Shown here: positions 63,043 through 64,000 of the stretch, in pieces
Numbering within the stretch: position 1 is the first letter of the stretch
Layout: every line of letters starts with the position of its first letter
Origin: Leptolyngbyaceae cyanobacterium
GTDB taxonomy: Bacteria; Cyanobacteriota; Cyanobacteriia; Cyanobacteriales; Aerosakkonemataceae
NCBI GenBank assembly: GCA_036703985.1
Contig: DATNQN010000057.1
Location: 124,001-188,000 of the forward strand
Reading direction: 5' to 3'
DNA length: 64,000 bases
Made by a program: the position numbers and the translations under genes
The notes under the pieces: model-generated
Told to the model about the DNA's origin: nothing
Seen by the model: only the letters and a program-made list of their open reading frames with translations
The model's database searches: none

Positions 63043-64000
63043 ATGGATTACGGGCGGATTGATATTCATCCTACGCATACCTACGGCGACTTTAAGTTGC
63101 GTAGGGGGCGTCCATTTCCATTTGGCGCTACCCTCGTACCGGGTGGCGTCAATTTTTCAATTTTTTCTTCTTATGCTAAATCTTGTACTTTGGTGCTGTT
63201 TGAAAAGCACGCCAAACAACCGATGGCGGAAATTCCGTTTGAGGATGAGTTCAGGATTGGCAATGTTTTTTGCACGATCGTATTCGGTCTTGATTATGAA
63301 AATATCGAATACGGTTATCGGATGGATGGCCCTTTCAATCCCGAAGAAGGTCATTGGTTCGATCCCGGTAAGATTCTGATGGACCCCTATGCCAAAGTGA
63401 TTGGCGGTAGGGATGTTTGGGGGGTAACGCCAGATTGGGATGATATTTATCATCATCGCGCCCGCATTTCTCTGGATGATTTTGATTGGGAAGGCGATCG
63501 CCCTCTGGAAATTCCCCCAGAAGATTTAGTGATTTATGAAATGCACGTCCGCAGTTTCACCCGCCACCCATCTTCTAAGGTGAAGCATCCGGGGACGTTT
63601 GCGGCAATTCGGCAGAAAATACCTTATTTAAAGGAGTTGGGTGTCAATGCGATCGAATTGATGCCTATCTACGAATTCGACGAATTTGAAAACAGTCGCC
63701 CTAACCCCACCAGACCCGGTGAAACCCTGGTAAATTACTGGGGCTACAGTACGGTGGGATTTTTTGCCCCGAAAGCAGGTTACGCCGCTACGGGAAAATT
63801 GGGGATGCAGGTTGATGAATTAAAAGCTTTAATCAAAGACTTGCACGCTAACGGTATAGAAGTAATTCTCGATGTGGTGTTCAATCACACGGCGGAAGGA
63901 AACGAAAAAGGGCCTTATATTTCGTTCCGAGGTATTGACAACAAAACCTACTATATGCTTACGCCGGAAGGCTACTACTTTAACTTTAGTGGCTGCGGCA
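63043..64000 (+). CDS. glgX: GlgX-like glycogen debranching enzyme, 5' part (cut by right edge)
   Basis: An open frame from the ATG at 63043 runs off the right end (319 codons visible). The first residues (GRPFPFGATLVPGGVNFSIF) begin a CBM48-like domain, followed by a GH13 barrel: VIYEMHVRSFTRHPSS, IPYLKELGVNAIELMPIYEF, region I-like segments and ANGIEVILDVVFNHTAEGNE, which holds conserved region DVVFNHT of alpha-amylase family enzymes. This matches isoamylase/GlgX-type proteins that remove alpha-1,6 branches from glycogen. The later catalytic residues lie outside the window. Spacing from the STAS gene is 221 bases. Confidence 0.88.
   Translation, partial: MDYGRIDIHPTHTYGDFKLRRGRPFPFGATLVPGGVNFSIFSSYAKSCTLVLFEKHAKQPMAEIPFEDEFRIGNVFCTIVFGLDYENIEYGYRMDGPFNPEEGHWFDPGKILMDPYAKVIGGRDVWGVTPDWDDIYHHRARISLDDFDWEGDRPLEIPPEDLVIYEMHVRSFTRHPSSKVKHPGTFAAIRQKIPYLKELGVNAIELMPIYEFDEFENSRPNPTRPGETLVNYWGYSTVGFFAPKAGYAATGKLGMQVDELKALIKDLHANGIEVILDVVFNHTAEGNEKGPYISFRGIDNKTYYMLTPEGYYFNFSGCG

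Noticed and set aside
63059-63379. 106-codon ORF in another frame over the GlgX start
   Set aside because: The frame from 63043 gives a clear CBM48/GH13 protein, so this is a shadow frame.
1-64000. tRNA and rRNA genes
   Set aside because: No TPsiC-type arms with cloverleaf context and no rRNA-like segments were recognised by eye. A covariance search could still find something missed.

Overview
The window is chromosomal DNA of a filamentous cyanobacterium. The palindrome GCGATCGC (HIP1) recurs throughout. Other cyanobacterial marks are a sufB(end)-sufC-sufD-sufS operon, an SLH-domain OprB-type porin, a CHASE2 nucleotide cyclase beside a DUF928 protein, a Nif11-type leader domain, and many degenerate short repeats. 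The genus cannot be fixed from sequence alone; an Oscillatoriales-like or Nostocales-like organism would fit. No rRNA, tRNA or CRISPR array was seen.

Layout. (1) 1-3.8 kb: Fe-S cluster assembly genes (suf). (2) 3.8-8.75 kb: an accessory conflict islet. It holds a PD-(D/E)XK-like protein, an RNase III domain joined to a helical tail typical of NACHT conflict proteins, a possible small RNA, a MazE/MazF-like pair with a truncated toxin, an orphan deaminase toxin tip with an Imm1-like immunity gene, and a RelE/ParE-like pair. Dispersed repeats separate the modules. (3) 8.9-9.3 kb: TspO. (4) 9.4-38.8 kb: a minus-strand run of about 24 polysaccharide genes. It contains GT4, GT2, GT9 and GT39-like glycosyltransferases, an O-antigen polymerase-like protein, SAM methyltransferases, two NAD-dependent sugar epimerases, a GtrA-GT2 fusion, and YdcF and SGNH proteins. 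A CHASE2 nucleotide cyclase, whose base-selecting residues look guanylyl-type, lies at the upstream end. Three GT39-like genes are tandem paralogues with a shared, apparently gene-converted block. (5) 38.8-46.5 kb: housekeeping or unlinked genes (DUF928, alpha/beta hydrolase, response regulator, NlpC/P60, ABC exporter, saccharopine-dehydrogenase-like reductase).

(6) 46.5-55.6 kb is the most unusual part. After 1.7 kb of non-coding DNA with two terminator-like hairpins comes a plus-strand cluster built from a few small catalytic folds: carboxymuconolactone decarboxylase (CMD), EthD-like, VOC/glyoxalase, SnoaL/NTF2-like, antibiotic-biosynthesis-monooxygenase (ABM) and a Nif11 leader-like domain. 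They occur as single genes and as fusions. The extreme is a 1016-residue CMD/EthD-EthD/VOC/SnoaL/SnoaL protein whose modules are repeated next door as separate or differently fused genes. (7) 55.6-64 kb, same strand: an SLH porin, a cupin-RTX protein, a DJ-1/PfpI protein, an AGE-type epimerase, a STAS anti-anti-sigma factor and the start of a GlgX-like debranching enzyme that runs off the right edge.

Working model (inference): region 6-7 encodes oxidation or tailoring of a small aromatic or quinone-like compound, with possible envelope and export components and a stress-linked carbohydrate module. No polyketide synthase or other backbone enzyme lies in the window, so substrate and product are unknown.
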